A stretch of 64,000 nucleotides of DNA from Lachnospiraceae bacterium (GTDB taxonomy: Bacteria > Bacillota > Clostridia > Lachnospirales > Lachnospiraceae), in assembly GCA_029227035.1 (NCBI GenBank), contig JAQXZD010000091.1, forward strand, positions 1 to 64,000, read 5' to 3'. The notes beneath the pieces were generated by a model that did not search any database, was not told the origin of the DNA, and worked only from the letters and a program-made list of their open reading frames with translations. Of the stretch, positions 10,534-20,105 are shown piece by piece. Position 1 is the stretch's first letter. The number at the start of each line of letters is the position of its first letter. The translations under genes were made by a program, and so were the position numbers.

Positions 10534-12240
10534 TTACTCAAAAAGATTATAATACTGCAGTTTTCGGTAGGTGAGAAGCTGCTTTTCGTCCGCTTTCGTT
10601 TCCCCTGCTGCCGAGAGAACCGGATAGGTTTCGCTTAATTCCAACAGATAGTTCCGGTAAGCATCCGTCGGAACTCCCGCCGCCCGAAGCGCCTGTGCCG
10701 CAAGATAGTTTAAGCTGGTGTTGCAGCTTCCCGCCCCCTCTATGGCATAGTTTGCCCAGATCAGATAAGGAACCTGATAGCGCTTTGTAACATCCGCCTC
10801 TGCAGTTTTCTCCACAACAGATGCCACTGCATCACTTGGCTGATGATCGCCAAAGAACACGACTACCGTCTTCTCATCCTCTTTCTCAAAGTATTCAATC
10901 AGTTGCTTCAGCGCCTGATCCGTCCTGTGTACCAAAGACAGATACTGATCCAGTGCATCATTGTTCTGCTGTGCATGAATATCATTTGTAAAATCCGCAT
11001 AAGTATCCTGATAACCACCGTGATTTTGCATGGTCACATTAAAAATAAATGCCGGTTTTTCTGTTTCCCGGTTCTCATAAGTATCTATAATGTGCTGCAT
11101 GTCCGCTTCGTCGCTGACATACCCGCGCACACAGTCCTGTGCATTCACCCGGTAATCAGGCAGAAAATCTATATGCTCAAACCCAAGCAGGGGATATACT
11201 TTTTCCCGGTTCCACCCCGCTGCCTGATACGGATGCTGGGCATAGGTTTCATAGCCAAGCTCCTTCAGCCAGCTTGCAAGGGAAGGCGTTTCATCCTTAA
11301 TATATTGCTGGTAAGGAATGCTTCCCTGCGGCAAAAACGCCATTGTATTGCCCGTCAGAAACTCAAATTCGGAATTCGCCGTATTTCCGCCGCAGACAGA
11401 CACCTGTGCAAAGCCGGTAATAGTGTTTTTTTCTTTTTTCATACTGTCCATAAAAGGCATAACCTCTGCATTTGTCTGCAGCTCTCCAAGCACCGACAAA
11501 TCCGAAAATGCCTCATCCATAATCACAATGATATTCGGAAGTTTCTCCGTCTGCTTCCACGGCTCTGTCTCATAGCTTTCAAGGATTTCTTCCGCCTCTG
11601 CCGCACGGTACCCTTCCGGCTTATCTACCACCACATACTGCAGATTCATTGCAAAGGTAAGCGCCATCCCGTTTACCTTTGTCATATATCCCGGCGTAAA
11701 TAAAAAGGGATACAGATAATGCTTTGTCTGGAATTCTTCTTTCTGAACTGTGTTCACAAACAGACACAGAACCAGAATTACGATTCCGGCACAGCCCAGA
11801 CGCGGCGCCACAGATATCTTCGGTGCCTTTTTGAAATATCCCACAATTATAAGCAATGCCGCAAACCCAAGAGTCACCAAAACCACCCTGAGGCTTACGG
11901 TAAAATGATAATTTCCAACCACACTCGCTGCTGTCCGTATGGAAAAAATATCCCATGGTACAAACGGGGTGGAACGAAATGCCATCACATAATGATTCGT
12001 AATTCCAAATGCCAGCGCCAGCGCCAGTTCAATCCGAAGCGCTGTCTGCATCCGGCCAATGAGCAGATAAAGCCCCCATGCAATCAGTTCAAACAGCAGA
12101 ATATTAAAAAGCTGCGCCTGACTTCTCACTTCCGCAAACGGATTATGCTCATATGCCTCCATGAGATAAAATGCCACGACCGGAATCACGGAAAACCCCA
12201 TTCCATACAGAAGTCTTCCTTTTTCTTCTATCTTTTCCAT
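10534..12240 (-). CDS. LTA synthase family sulfatase/phosphoglycerol transferase
   Basis: N-terminal TM segment and sulfatase domain: PNIIVIMDEAFSDLS, GGNTANSEFEFLTGN, VVFFGDHQPS. Confidence 0.92.
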   Translation of the reverse strand: MEKIEEKGRLLYGMGFSVIPVVAFYLMEAYEHNPFAEVRSQAQLFNILLFELIAWGLYLLIGRMQTALRIELALALAFGITNHYVMAFRSTPFVPWDIFSIRTAASVVGNYHFTVSLRVVLVTLGFAALLIIVGYFKKAPKISVAPRLGCAGIVILVLCLFVNTVQKEEFQTKHYLYPFLFTPGYMTKVNGMALTFAMNLQYVVVDKPEGYRAAEAEEILESYETEPWKQTEKLPNIIVIMDEAFSDLSVLGELQTNAEVMPFMDSMKKEKNTITGFAQVSVCGGNTANSEFEFLTGNTMAFLPQGSIPYQQYIKDETPSLASWLKELGYETYAQHPYQAAGWNREKVYPLLGFEHIDFLPDYRVNAQDCVRGYVSDEADMQHIIDTYENRETEKPAFIFNVTMQNHGGYQDTYADFTNDIHAQQNNDALDQYLSLVHRTDQALKQLIEYFEKEDEKTVVVFFGDHQPSDAVASVVEKTAEADVTKRYQVPYLIWANYAIEGAGSCNTSLNYLAAQALRAAGVPTDAYRNYLLELSETYPVLSAAGETKADEKQLLTYRKLQYYNLFE

Positions 12241-12344
12241 CCCTTCCCACGCAAAAAGAGCATGGTACCTCCTCTCCGTCCAAAGCCTGTCGGGAAAAAT
12301 TCTACCACACTCTTCTTCTTTTTTAAATGCATTTCACGAAACTT

Positions 12345-12623
12345 TCAATAATTCGACAAAACCAGTCTCTCCCGATACACTCTATCCATGGAGTCTATCA
12401 CGCGCCTTGCCTGTCCGTACCTGCGCGGGTTCACGGAAATCAGCCACATGGTATCTGCCCCGCGGTACTCCTCTCTCTTATAAAAAGGAATCTTCCTGCT
12501 GCTCTTGGTAAACGGAATCTGCTGTTCCAAAAGCGCCTCCGCAGTCTCATTTCCCACCCGGTTATTGGTTGTCCGGCACAATTCGATGTCATTATCCTTA
12601 TAGTTCCCCAGCTTTTTTATCAC
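12345..12623 (-). CDS. 92-aa protein of unknown function, possibly DUF2007-like
   Basis: Intact ORF 18 bp downstream of an XRE regulator; ELCRTTNNRVGNETAEALLEQQIPF resembles DUF2007-type sequences. Confidence 0.55.
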   Translation of the reverse strand: MIKKLGNYKDNDIELCRTTNNRVGNETAEALLEQQIPFTKSSRKIPFYKREEYRGADTMWLISVNPRRYGQARRVIDSMDRVYRERLVLSNY

Positions 12624-12641
12624 TTTTTTGACTGCCTCCTC

Positions 12642-12857
12642 TTACTTTACCTTTACGTGTATCTGCTTCCCAAGTCCTCCTGCCACTTTCACCAAAAAAT
12701 CAAGACTCGGATTATATCTCCCGCTCTCCAGCCTGGAGATGTTCGATTTCTTGGTTCCCACAAGCTCCGCCAGCGATTCCTGCGTCATTCCCTGCTCTTT
12801 TCTCACCTGCCGGAGCTGTTCTGCCACCTCCTGCCGGGCAGAATCATTCTCCTTCAT
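12642..12857 (-). CDS. XRE-family helix-turn-helix regulator
   Basis: HTH: LRQVRKEQGMTQESLAELVGTKKSNISRLESGRYNPSLDFLVKVAGGLG; start placed at MKEND. Confidence 0.85.
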   Translation of the reverse strand: MKENDSARQEVAEQLRQVRKEQGMTQESLAELVGTKKSNISRLESGRYNPSLDFLVKVAGGLGKQIHVKVK

Positions 12858-12894
12858 AACACTCCCCTTTCCTACCAACTTAATCGCATCTTAA

Positions 12895-12916
12895 AAGTTA
12901 TCATATATGATAACTT
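12895..12916. promoter_or_regulatory. 22-bp perfect palindrome, probable XRE autoregulatory operator
   Basis: AAGTTATCATATATGATAACTT immediately upstream of the XRE gene and just downstream of a minus-strand TTGACA. Confidence 0.75.
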
Positions 12917-12925
12917 CTGTCAAGA

Positions 12926-12953
12926 AAAAAGCCGGCTTTAAAAGCCGGTTTTT
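12926..12953 (-). terminator. Rho-independent terminator of the GGDEF/EAL gene
   Basis: aaaaaCCGGCTTTtaAAGCCGGctttttt on the minus strand. Confidence 0.7.
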
Positions 12954-12955
12954 CC

Positions 12956-15286
12956 TTAAAAATATCGATTTTCAAATTCCCCCACAGGCATTGGTTTTGC
13001 GAAATAATATCCCTGAAACATGTCACACCCCATGCTTTTCAGCATATCCAGTTGCTCCTTTGTCTCCACGCCCTCCGTGATGACCGGTATATCAAGCTGC
13101 CCGGACAGAGTAATAATCATCTGAAGAATTTTTTCACTCCGTACTTCGTCCTCTGCTTTTTTCAAAAATGCCATATCTATTTTAAGCACATCCACATAAA
13201 TATCCTTCAACATATTTAATGAAGAATAACCGCTTCCGAAATCATCCATTTCAACGATAAATCCGCTTTTCTGCAGTCTGGAAATCAGTTCTTTCTGATG
13301 TTCAAAATCCATGACAACGGCCGTTTCTGTAATTTCAAGCTTTAAATTTTTTGGACTAATCTCATATTTTTTAATGAGATTAACGAATTCCTGATAGACA
13401 TTGAGGAAGAAGAAATCCTTCGGCGAAATATTCACAGATATGTACAGGTCATCTCTCCCCTCATCCTTCCACTCTCGAAGCTGTCTGCACGCCATTTCCC
13501 ACATATATCTGTCCACATCAGAGATTAATCCGTTCTTCTCAAATACCGGTATAAACTCTCCCGGCGGAATCATTCCTTTTACCGGATGCTGCCACCGAAT
13601 CAGTGCCTCCGCTCCCAGCAGTCTGCCCTCCGCTGTCATCTGCGGCTGCAGATACATTCTAAACTGCTCCTGTTCAATTGCGCCCTCCATCTCACTGATC
13701 AATTCCTGCTCATACCGGATGTTTTCGCGGAGCCTGTCATCATAATATGCTATCTTATCATGATAGTCCCCCTTAATTGTCGAAATCGCCATCCTTGCAC
13801 GATCCAGCATCACGGATACCGGCAGGTTTCTCTCCGCAATCTCATAGACTCCAACATAATTGATTAACTGATAAGTTCTTCCCTCATCCATGCACCCATC
13901 AAAAACTTTCTGCATCTCTCCAACAAAATATTTCTCATCAAAATCGGATTTTTTCATCAGGATGCCAAATACGTCTCCCTCGATACGTCCGTAAACAAGT
14001 GCGCCTTTCGTCTGTTCTCTTATGATCTGCGCGCATCTGTTCAAAACCATGTCGCCTATTTTTGAATCAAATAAATCATTGATCATTTTAAAATCTTTGA
14101 TATCTGTGCTGACGATCAGAAGCTCTTCCTCTTTATGTTCCTTAATATACTGCTCTGCCTTTTCAAAAAAATGTGCTTTATTGTAAAGTCCCGTAAGACT
14201 GTCATGAGTGGCGAAATATTTCTCTTTTTTCAGTTTATTGATTTCCTGCGTGCGATCCTGTATGACAAAATAACCACCCTGAAGCTTTTTATTCACGTCC
14301 ATCATAATCTGCAAATGAACATTCAGCGTAACCTCTTCGCCCTGATACTCAAACGTCTTCTCCCTGTTACAATCCATATGATGCTCCATATACAAATGCC
14401 TGCACCATTCTTCCAGTGTATTGCCTTCTTTGTCTTTCAACAAACGCTCTTCATCCAACAATTTCCGGGCAGATTTGTTGTGATACAATTTTTTTCCATC
14501 CACATCCAGAACCAAAAGCCCCACCGACATATCCTCTGCCACCAGAAGAAGTGTTTTCCGAAGCAGTCTCTGCGGTGTAAACACATACACGCAGTAATAG
14601 ATACAGACTGCCTCAACCGCATAACCGAAAACAGACATATCAATCGGCGACTGGTAAGTTAAGATGTTCATAATTACAATGGCAACCATGATGACCGCAA
14701 TAACCAGATATCTGCTGCGGTAAAACCGTGGTGCCCTAAAAACCCTGTAAAACAAACTGATTAAGCAGAACGTAACCAGCATCATAATAATCAGATAATG
14801 AATGTAAAATACCGGTGTAACGTCCAACCGGTAATAGATTTCTCCCCCATATGCCTCAACCGGCTTCAAGCAGAAGAGATGATGAAACCCATAATTTAAA
14901 AGCAGGGATACAGAATCTACCGCCAGCAAAAGAATCATCAATTTTCTCTTTACATAGTCATCAAACTTACTTCCCACATACTCCATGGAAAACTGCAGCA
15001 TATAATACAGCAGCCAGTCTGTAAGCAGAAAATAAATACAATCCATAACCAGGTATATTTCTTCTGTTTTAGCAATCAAAGCCACTTCATTGACGAGAAG
15101 AACTCCAAACCCCAGCCATAACAATCTTTTTACGATATATGCCAGTTCATTCTTCTCTGCATTTGTTTTATAAATACAAATTCCCAAAACTGCCAACGCA
15201 ACTGCCAGCGATATTACTACAAATAATCTCATTTGTTTTCTTCCTCTTTCACGTTTCCATATAGCTTTTTGTCCCCCGGAATTCAT
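12956..15286 (-). CDS. 7TM-GGDEF-EAL protein; EAL looks catalytically intact, GGDEF degenerate (EGDVF)
   Basis: N-terminal TM helices; RIEGDVFGIL; GAEALIRWQHP; ISVNISPKDF; LEITETAV; MDDFGSGYSSLNMLKDIYVDVLKID. Confidence 0.92.
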   Translation of the reverse strand: MNSGGQKAIWKRERGRKQMRLFVVISLAVALAVLGICIYKTNAEKNELAYIVKRLLWLGFGVLLVNEVALIAKTEEIYLVMDCIYFLLTDWLLYYMLQFSMEYVGSKFDDYVKRKLMILLLAVDSVSLLLNYGFHHLFCLKPVEAYGGEIYYRLDVTPVFYIHYLIIMMLVTFCLISLFYRVFRAPRFYRSRYLVIAVIMVAIVIMNILTYQSPIDMSVFGYAVEAVCIYYCVYVFTPQRLLRKTLLLVAEDMSVGLLVLDVDGKKLYHNKSARKLLDEERLLKDKEGNTLEEWCRHLYMEHHMDCNREKTFEYQGEEVTLNVHLQIMMDVNKKLQGGYFVIQDRTQEINKLKKEKYFATHDSLTGLYNKAHFFEKAEQYIKEHKEEELLIVSTDIKDFKMINDLFDSKIGDMVLNRCAQIIREQTKGALVYGRIEGDVFGILMKKSDFDEKYFVGEMQKVFDGCMDEGRTYQLINYVGVYEIAERNLPVSVMLDRARMAISTIKGDYHDKIAYYDDRLRENIRYEQELISEMEGAIEQEQFRMYLQPQMTAEGRLLGAEALIRWQHPVKGMIPPGEFIPVFEKNGLISDVDRYMWEMACRQLREWKDEGRDDLYISVNISPKDFFFLNVYQEFVNLIKKYEISPKNLKLEITETAVVMDFEHQKELISRLQKSGFIVEMDDFGSGYSSLNMLKDIYVDVLKIDMAFLKKAEDEVRSEKILQMIITLSGQLDIPVITEGVETKEQLDMLKSMGCDMFQGYYFAKPMPVGEFENRYF

Positions 15287-15396
15287 TTGTTATTATACCA
15301 TATCCCTGTCAATTTTTCCATGAAAGACTCCTTCCGGAATCTTTAAAAAAGCTCTTGCAATCCACCGTTGTATATGCTAATATAATATTTGTTCGC

Positions 15397-15480
15397 GCCG
15401 GCATGTCGGAATTGGCAGACGAGGCAGACTCAAAATCTGTTGATGGCAACATCGTGTGGGTTCAAGTCCCACTGCCGGCA
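15397..15480 (+). tRNA. tRNA-Leu (anticodon CAA)
   Basis: GCCGGCA/TGCCGGC acceptor, long variable arm, anticodon loop CTCAAAA, T-arm GTTCAAGTC; no encoded CCA. Confidence 0.96.
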
Positions 15481-15485
15481 CTAAA

Positions 15486-15525
15486 AAAAGCGGTTGAAAC
15501 CAAATCAATGGTTTCAACCGCTTTT
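15486..15525. terminator. bidirectional terminator between tRNA-Leu and lysA
   Basis: AAAAGCGGTTGAAACCA-aatcaa-TGGTTTCAACCGCTTTT perfect 17-bp stem. Confidence 0.9.
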
Positions 15526-15532
15526 CTGTTTC

Positions 15533-16801
15533 TTATCTTTCGATTTTGATATCGTCAAAGCAGTCAAAAGTTGCGAAGTAATCTTCCGGTGTCTCTGCAC
15601 GGCGAATCATCTTCACACTTCCGTCCTCTTTCAAAAGAAGTTCTGCGGAACGAAGGCGTCCGTTGTAATTATATCCCATGGAAAAACCGTGGGCTCCCGT
15701 ATCATGAATCACCAGATAATCTCCCATATCAATCTTTGGAAGCTGTCTGTCCACAGCAAATTTGTCGCAGTTCTCACAGAGACTGCCGGTCACATCATAA
15801 GTATGATCACACGGTGCATCTTCTTTTCCCAGAACCGTGATGTGATGGTATGCTCCGTAAATTGCCGGACGCATCAGGTTTGCCGCACAGGCATCCACTC
15901 CGATATATTCCTTGTAAATGTGCTTCTCATGAATGGCTTTGGTCACAAGGCAGCCGTAAGGTCCAAGCATAAATCTTCCCATCTCACAGTAGATTGCCAC
16001 ATCTCCCAGTCCTGCCGGAACCATCACCTCATCAAAGGCTTTGTGCACGCCCTCACCGATGACGGAGATATCATTCGGCTCCTTATCCGGTGTATAAGGG
16101 ATTCCTACACCGCCTGAAAGATTGACGAATGCGATATCACAGCCTGTCTTCTCCTTTAATTCCACAACCAGCTCAAAAAGCTCTCTTGCAAGCTTTGGAT
16201 AATACTCATTGGTCACTGTGTTACTTGCCAGGAAAGCATGAACACCGAACTTCTTTGCGCCCTTACTCTTCAATATCTTATATGCCTCAATCAACTGATC
16301 CTTTGTCATACCGTATTTGGAGTCTCCCGGATTGTCCATGATCCCGTTACTCAGCTCAAAGACTCCGCCCGGATTGTAGCGGCAACTGATGGTCTCCGGA
16401 ATGTGACCGATGGTCTCCTCCAGGAAGTCAATGTGGGTAAAATCATCCAGATTGATGATGGCTCCCAGCTCGTCTGCATAGGCAAATTCCTCTGCCGGTG
16501 TATCATTTGAAGAAAACATGATATGCTTTCCGTCAAAACCGCAGGACTTGGCAAGCATCAGCTCTGTATAAGAAGAACAGTCACAGCCCATGTCATACTC
16601 CTGCAGAATCTTTAATATGTACGGATTCGGTGTTGCCTTTACCGCAAAGTACTCTCTAAAATTCGGATTCCATGCGAAAGCTTCCTTGACCTTCTTCGCA
16701 TTTTCACGGATTCCCTTCTCATCATATAAATGAAACGGTGTCGGATACGTCCTGACGATTTCTTCCACCTGACTCTTTGTTACAAATGGTTTCTTTTCCA
16801 T
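15533..16801 (-). CDS. lysA: diaminopimelate decarboxylase
   Basis: PLP fold III decarboxylase: FAVKATPNPYIL, HAFLASNT, NLSGGVGIPY, GSLCENCDKFAVDRQLP. Confidence 0.88.
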   Translation of the reverse strand: MEKKPFVTKSQVEEIVRTYPTPFHLYDEKGIRENAKKVKEAFAWNPNFREYFAVKATPNPYILKILQEYDMGCDCSSYTELMLAKSCGFDGKHIMFSSNDTPAEEFAYADELGAIINLDDFTHIDFLEETIGHIPETISCRYNPGGVFELSNGIMDNPGDSKYGMTKDQLIEAYKILKSKGAKKFGVHAFLASNTVTNEYYPKLARELFELVVELKEKTGCDIAFVNLSGGVGIPYTPDKEPNDISVIGEGVHKAFDEVMVPAGLGDVAIYCEMGRFMLGPYGCLVTKAIHEKHIYKEYIGVDACAANLMRPAIYGAYHHITVLGKEDAPCDHTYDVTGSLCENCDKFAVDRQLPKIDMGDYLVIHDTGAHGFSMGYNYNGRLRSAELLLKEDGSVKMIRRAETPEDYFATFDCFDDIKIER

Positions 16802-16980
16802 AATTTACACTCTCCTGCCTGTCTGATTTTCGCATTTATTTATATATCAATTCGCTTTGAGGTTTATGCTACATCATCTACTTTACAAATTCAAGCAATT
16901 TTCATCTTTTCCTTTAATTTTCTTACTTAATATGCTACAATAAGACAAGTATCAACAAATTTGTACAACAGGAGAAGTTC

Positions 16981-17664
16981 ATGAGTGTAACAATTTTACC
17001 ATATATCGATGACAAAACCACGAAGCAGCTTCAGGAGCGCTACGCTTCTTCACAACCGCTTTCGCAGGTCGAGAATAAGACCTCAGACTTTCAGACATCA
17101 CTGGAGAACGCAACACGTTCCCAGCAGGCGCGCGTTGTTGATGCGCTGATCGCCTTAAGCGATGCCGGAATCAGTCTGGAGACACTACAGAAACTCTTGG
17201 GCAGCAGCTCGTCTTCCTCCGTTTCCCAGGCGGCAACGACTGCATCGGCTTCTTCCTCTTCCGGCGGCATTTCCTGTCCGGATGAGCTGGAATCTTATTT
17301 TCAGGAGGCCTCCGCAAAGTATGATGTTGATATCAATCTGTTAAAAGCAATCGCAAAGGCCGAATCCGGTTTCGATGCATCTGCCACAAGCTCTGCCGGA
17401 GCCATGGGCATCATGCAGCTTATGCCTGCCACGGCAAAAGCGCTCGGTATCTCGGATGCCTACGACGCACACGACAATATCATGGGCGGTGCTCAGGTGA
17501 TTGCCCAGAATCTCAAGAAATATAACGGCGATATCTCCCTTGCCCTTGCTGCCTACAATGCAGGAAGCGGCAACGTGGACAAGTACGGCGGTATCCCGCC
17601 TTTTACCGAGACACAGAATTATGTCAAAAAAGTATTGGAATATTACAACAACGCGCAGGCTTAA
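16981..17664 (+). CDS. lytic transglycosylase (SLT domain), no obvious signal peptide
   Basis: AIAKAESGFDASATSSAGAMGIMQLMPATAKALG...LALAAYNAGSGNVDKYGGIPPFTETQNYVKKV. Confidence 0.93.
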   Translation: MSVTILPYIDDKTTKQLQERYASSQPLSQVENKTSDFQTSLENATRSQQARVVDALIALSDAGISLETLQKLLGSSSSSSVSQAATTASASSSSGGISCPDELESYFQEASAKYDVDINLLKAIAKAESGFDASATSSAGAMGIMQLMPATAKALGISDAYDAHDNIMGGAQVIAQNLKKYNGDISLALAAYNAGSGNVDKYGGIPPFTETQNYVKKVLEYYNNAQA

Positions 17665-17675
17665 CACCTGCGCGT
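17651..17675. terminator. terminator hairpin with its 5' arm in the last codons of the SLT gene
   Basis: ACGCGCAGG-cttaaca-CCTGCGCGTtttct; TAA stop lies in the loop. Confidence 0.75.
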
Positions 17676-17679
17676 TTTC

Positions 17680-18591
17680 TTATAATCTTATATTGGAAAG
17701 CAGATCTCCCAGACTTGTACCTGCGCTTTCACCCGAACTGTATTCCTGCGCCTGCGCTTCTTCTTCCGTATCCGCTTCTTCCATAATATCTTCCAGTGCC
17801 TTCATGCTGAGGCTGACTTTTCCGTCATTGGTATTGAGAATCTTTGCTTTGACTTTCTGGCCTTCCTTCAGGACCTCATGCACGGAAGCAATCCGCTTCT
17901 GGCTGATCTGTGAGATATGTACCAAACCGCTGATTCCGTTTCCAAGATTCACAAATGCACCATAAGGCATGATGGTCTCCACAATTCCTTCCACCACAGA
18001 GCCCGGAACCAACATCGCAATCCTGTGGTTGCGTTCTTCCTCCTGCTCCTTTTTGGCAACTGCCCTCGCTGAGAGAACCAGCTTATTTTCTTCCCTGTCT
18101 ACCGTAATCACTTCCGCTTTTACGTCTTTTCCAACCCAGGCTTTTGTATCCTCCACATAATCCGTTGAAAGCTGGGACACCGGAATAAAAGCCCGAATTC
18201 CTTCCAAAAATGCAATCACTCCGCTTGGAACGCTCTCCTTGATACGCACCGTCACAACCGTCTCATTCTCCTTGAGTTCAAGAAGCTTGTCCCATGCAAG
18301 AACATCATTCGCTTCTTTCTTCGACAATTCGATATTGCCGTTTCCATCATCCTCCCGAATCACGGTAGCTTCCAGTTCATCCCCAATCTGAAGTGCCTCC
18401 TTCGGATTGTAATCCGGATCATTGCTTAAATTCTCCGCCTTAATCACTCCCTGCGTATAATAAGCAAGGTCAAGGGTAACCCCCTCTTCCGACACTGCAA
18501 TGACGGTTCCTTTTACAATGTCTCCTTCGTTAATTGTGCGAAAAGAACGGTCCAATTCCTTCTCGTAGTCTTTCATTGTTTCCATTTTCAC
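17680..18591 (-). CDS. S1 RNA-binding domain protein (ribosomal protein S1-like)
   Basis: Three S1 repeats (GDIVKGTVIAVSEEGVTLDL; VTVRIKESVPSGVIAFLEGIRAFIP; GSVVEGIVETIMPYGAFVNLGNGISGLVHISQIS). Confidence 0.92.
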   Translation of the reverse strand: MKMETMKDYEKELDRSFRTINEGDIVKGTVIAVSEEGVTLDLAYYTQGVIKAENLSNDPDYNPKEALQIGDELEATVIREDDGNGNIELSKKEANDVLAWDKLLELKENETVVTVRIKESVPSGVIAFLEGIRAFIPVSQLSTDYVEDTKAWVGKDVKAEVITVDREENKLVLSARAVAKKEQEEERNHRIAMLVPGSVVEGIVETIMPYGAFVNLGNGISGLVHISQISQKRIASVHEVLKEGQKVKAKILNTNDGKVSLSMKALEDIMEEADTEEEAQAQEYSSGESAGTSLGDLLSNIRL

Positions 18592-18620
18592 ATATCTCCT
18601 TAATTATTTTGTAAAATCAC

Positions 18621-18649
18621 TTGACATTTTGATGTCGACGTAGTATGAT
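18621..18649 (+). promoter_or_regulatory. sigmaA-type promoter of tRNA-Thr
   Basis: TTGACA - 17 bp - TATGAT. Confidence 0.75.
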
Positions 18650-18674
18650 GAAACAGTTGACGCGGTCAATAAAT

Positions 18675-18746
18675 GCTGATGTGGCTCAGAGGTAGAGCAC
18701 TTCCTTGGTAAGGAAGGGGTCACGGGTTCAATTCCCGTCATCAGCT
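18675..18746 (+). tRNA. tRNA-Thr (anticodon GGT)
   Basis: GCTGATG/CATCAGC acceptor, anticodon stem CTTCC-TTGGTAA-GGAAG, T-arm GTTCAATTC. Confidence 0.96.
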
Positions 18747-18830
18747 TTTTTTAATGCTCTAAAATACTACGGCATATCTATTATATTATTAACAATAACA
18801 GATTGCAACATTTTAAATTGGACCAATTCC

Positions 18831-19415
18831 CTAATTTTCGAAAATACAATCAAACAACTGCTCCCTCAGCATCCCCAGATTCATCTCCAGTGCATCCGGA
18901 TACAGTCTTTCCTTGTTTTCAACCGCAATCGCCATAATTTTCATAATATTTGCGATCACATGATAATTAATGTCTTTCTTTATCCCGTCGCAATTCTCCA
19001 AAATTGCATTGATAACGTCAGTTTCTTTTGGCGGATCCAGCGTATAGGATTTCGGTAACCGCTCCAGAAGCCACTGCATATCTTCGCCGGAAATATAGCT
19101 TAAAATATTTGTGTCATTGCCGAAAGAATAAGTTAATAACACTTCTTCCAGTGAATCTCTGTTCAGTTTTCCATACTGCTCCACAGCCGTATTCATCATC
19201 TCTTTTATTTGATTCTTGCTGTACATAATTGCATCATAGGCAAAATACTCCTTCGAATCATAAAAATGATAAAAGGTTCCTTTTCCGATTCCCGTTCTGT
19301 CTGCAATTTCACTAATTGTCATTTTTCGAATCCCTTTTTCTCGGATTAACTCAATTCCAACCTCCAGCAGTTTCTCCTGTATCTGATTTCTTTTCTCCAC
19401 CGTAAAGATTGACAT
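18831..19415 (-). CDS. TetR/AcrR family transcriptional regulator
   Basis: IREKGIRKMTISEIADRTGIGKGTFYHFYDSKEYFAYDAI. Confidence 0.93.
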   Translation of the reverse strand: MSIFTVEKRNQIQEKLLEVGIELIREKGIRKMTISEIADRTGIGKGTFYHFYDSKEYFAYDAIMYSKNQIKEMMNTAVEQYGKLNRDSLEEVLLTYSFGNDTNILSYISGEDMQWLLERLPKSYTLDPPKETDVINAILENCDGIKKDINYHVIANIMKIMAIAVENKERLYPDALEMNLGMLREQLFDCIFEN

Positions 19416-19440
19416 TTGTTTTCTCCTTTAAAACAACTCA

Positions 19441-20088
19441 TCAGCAAAGCAGAGCCAACAGTCCATACATAGCCAGTCCCAGACTTGCCGCACAGCAGCT
19501 CGGCGCATCTATGAAAATTTTCAACTTTGTTGCCCGAAAAAGTAATCCAATCAACTGAATCATAAGCGGATTCAGCAGCATACACCAAAGCGGAAGCGGC
19601 AATATCCCAAGGAAAATCAGAATCATAACCGCAACTGACGGAATAATAACCAGCATAGAATACAATGTAAAAAACGGTACATAAATCTGTCGGAATACCG
19701 ATTCGATGACCTCCTCGGCAAGACTTTGATCATTCTTTTTCATGATTTTTTGGTATATCGTCGGCATCATGCATAAAAATGTATGGATCATAAAACCACC
19801 CATGGCTCCACACAAAAATATGATAGTCAGAATAACCGCAAGTCTTTGATTTTTCTCGGATAACTGCAGCATTAAAGCAATAAATCCGCAGGAATACATC
19901 GGAACCGCAAACATTGCCAAAAGGTCAGACCACACAAACCTTCCGTGAGCCATATCCTCCCATTTACTGTCAATCACTTGCATTTTTCCAAGTTTCCGGT
20001 TTTCCGGTCCCTTGATATCCAACAATAAATCAGCAATTGCGCACAGGCAGCCGCCAATGATTCCAATATAAGCAAGTACACGTATCAT
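19441..20088 (-). CDS. multi-TM membrane protein of unknown function (DUF6796-like)
   Basis: 215 aa, about 6 hydrophobic segments, co-oriented with TetR. Confidence 0.6.
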   Translation of the reverse strand: MIRVLAYIGIIGGCLCAIADLLLDIKGPENRKLGKMQVIDSKWEDMAHGRFVWSDLLAMFAVPMYSCGFIALMLQLSEKNQRLAVILTIIFLCGAMGGFMIHTFLCMMPTIYQKIMKKNDQSLAEEVIESVFRQIYVPFFTLYSMLVIIPSVAVMILIFLGILPLPLWCMLLNPLMIQLIGLLFRATKLKIFIDAPSCCAASLGLAMYGLLALLC

Positions 20089-20105
20089 ATGAACACCTTC
20101 TTTCT

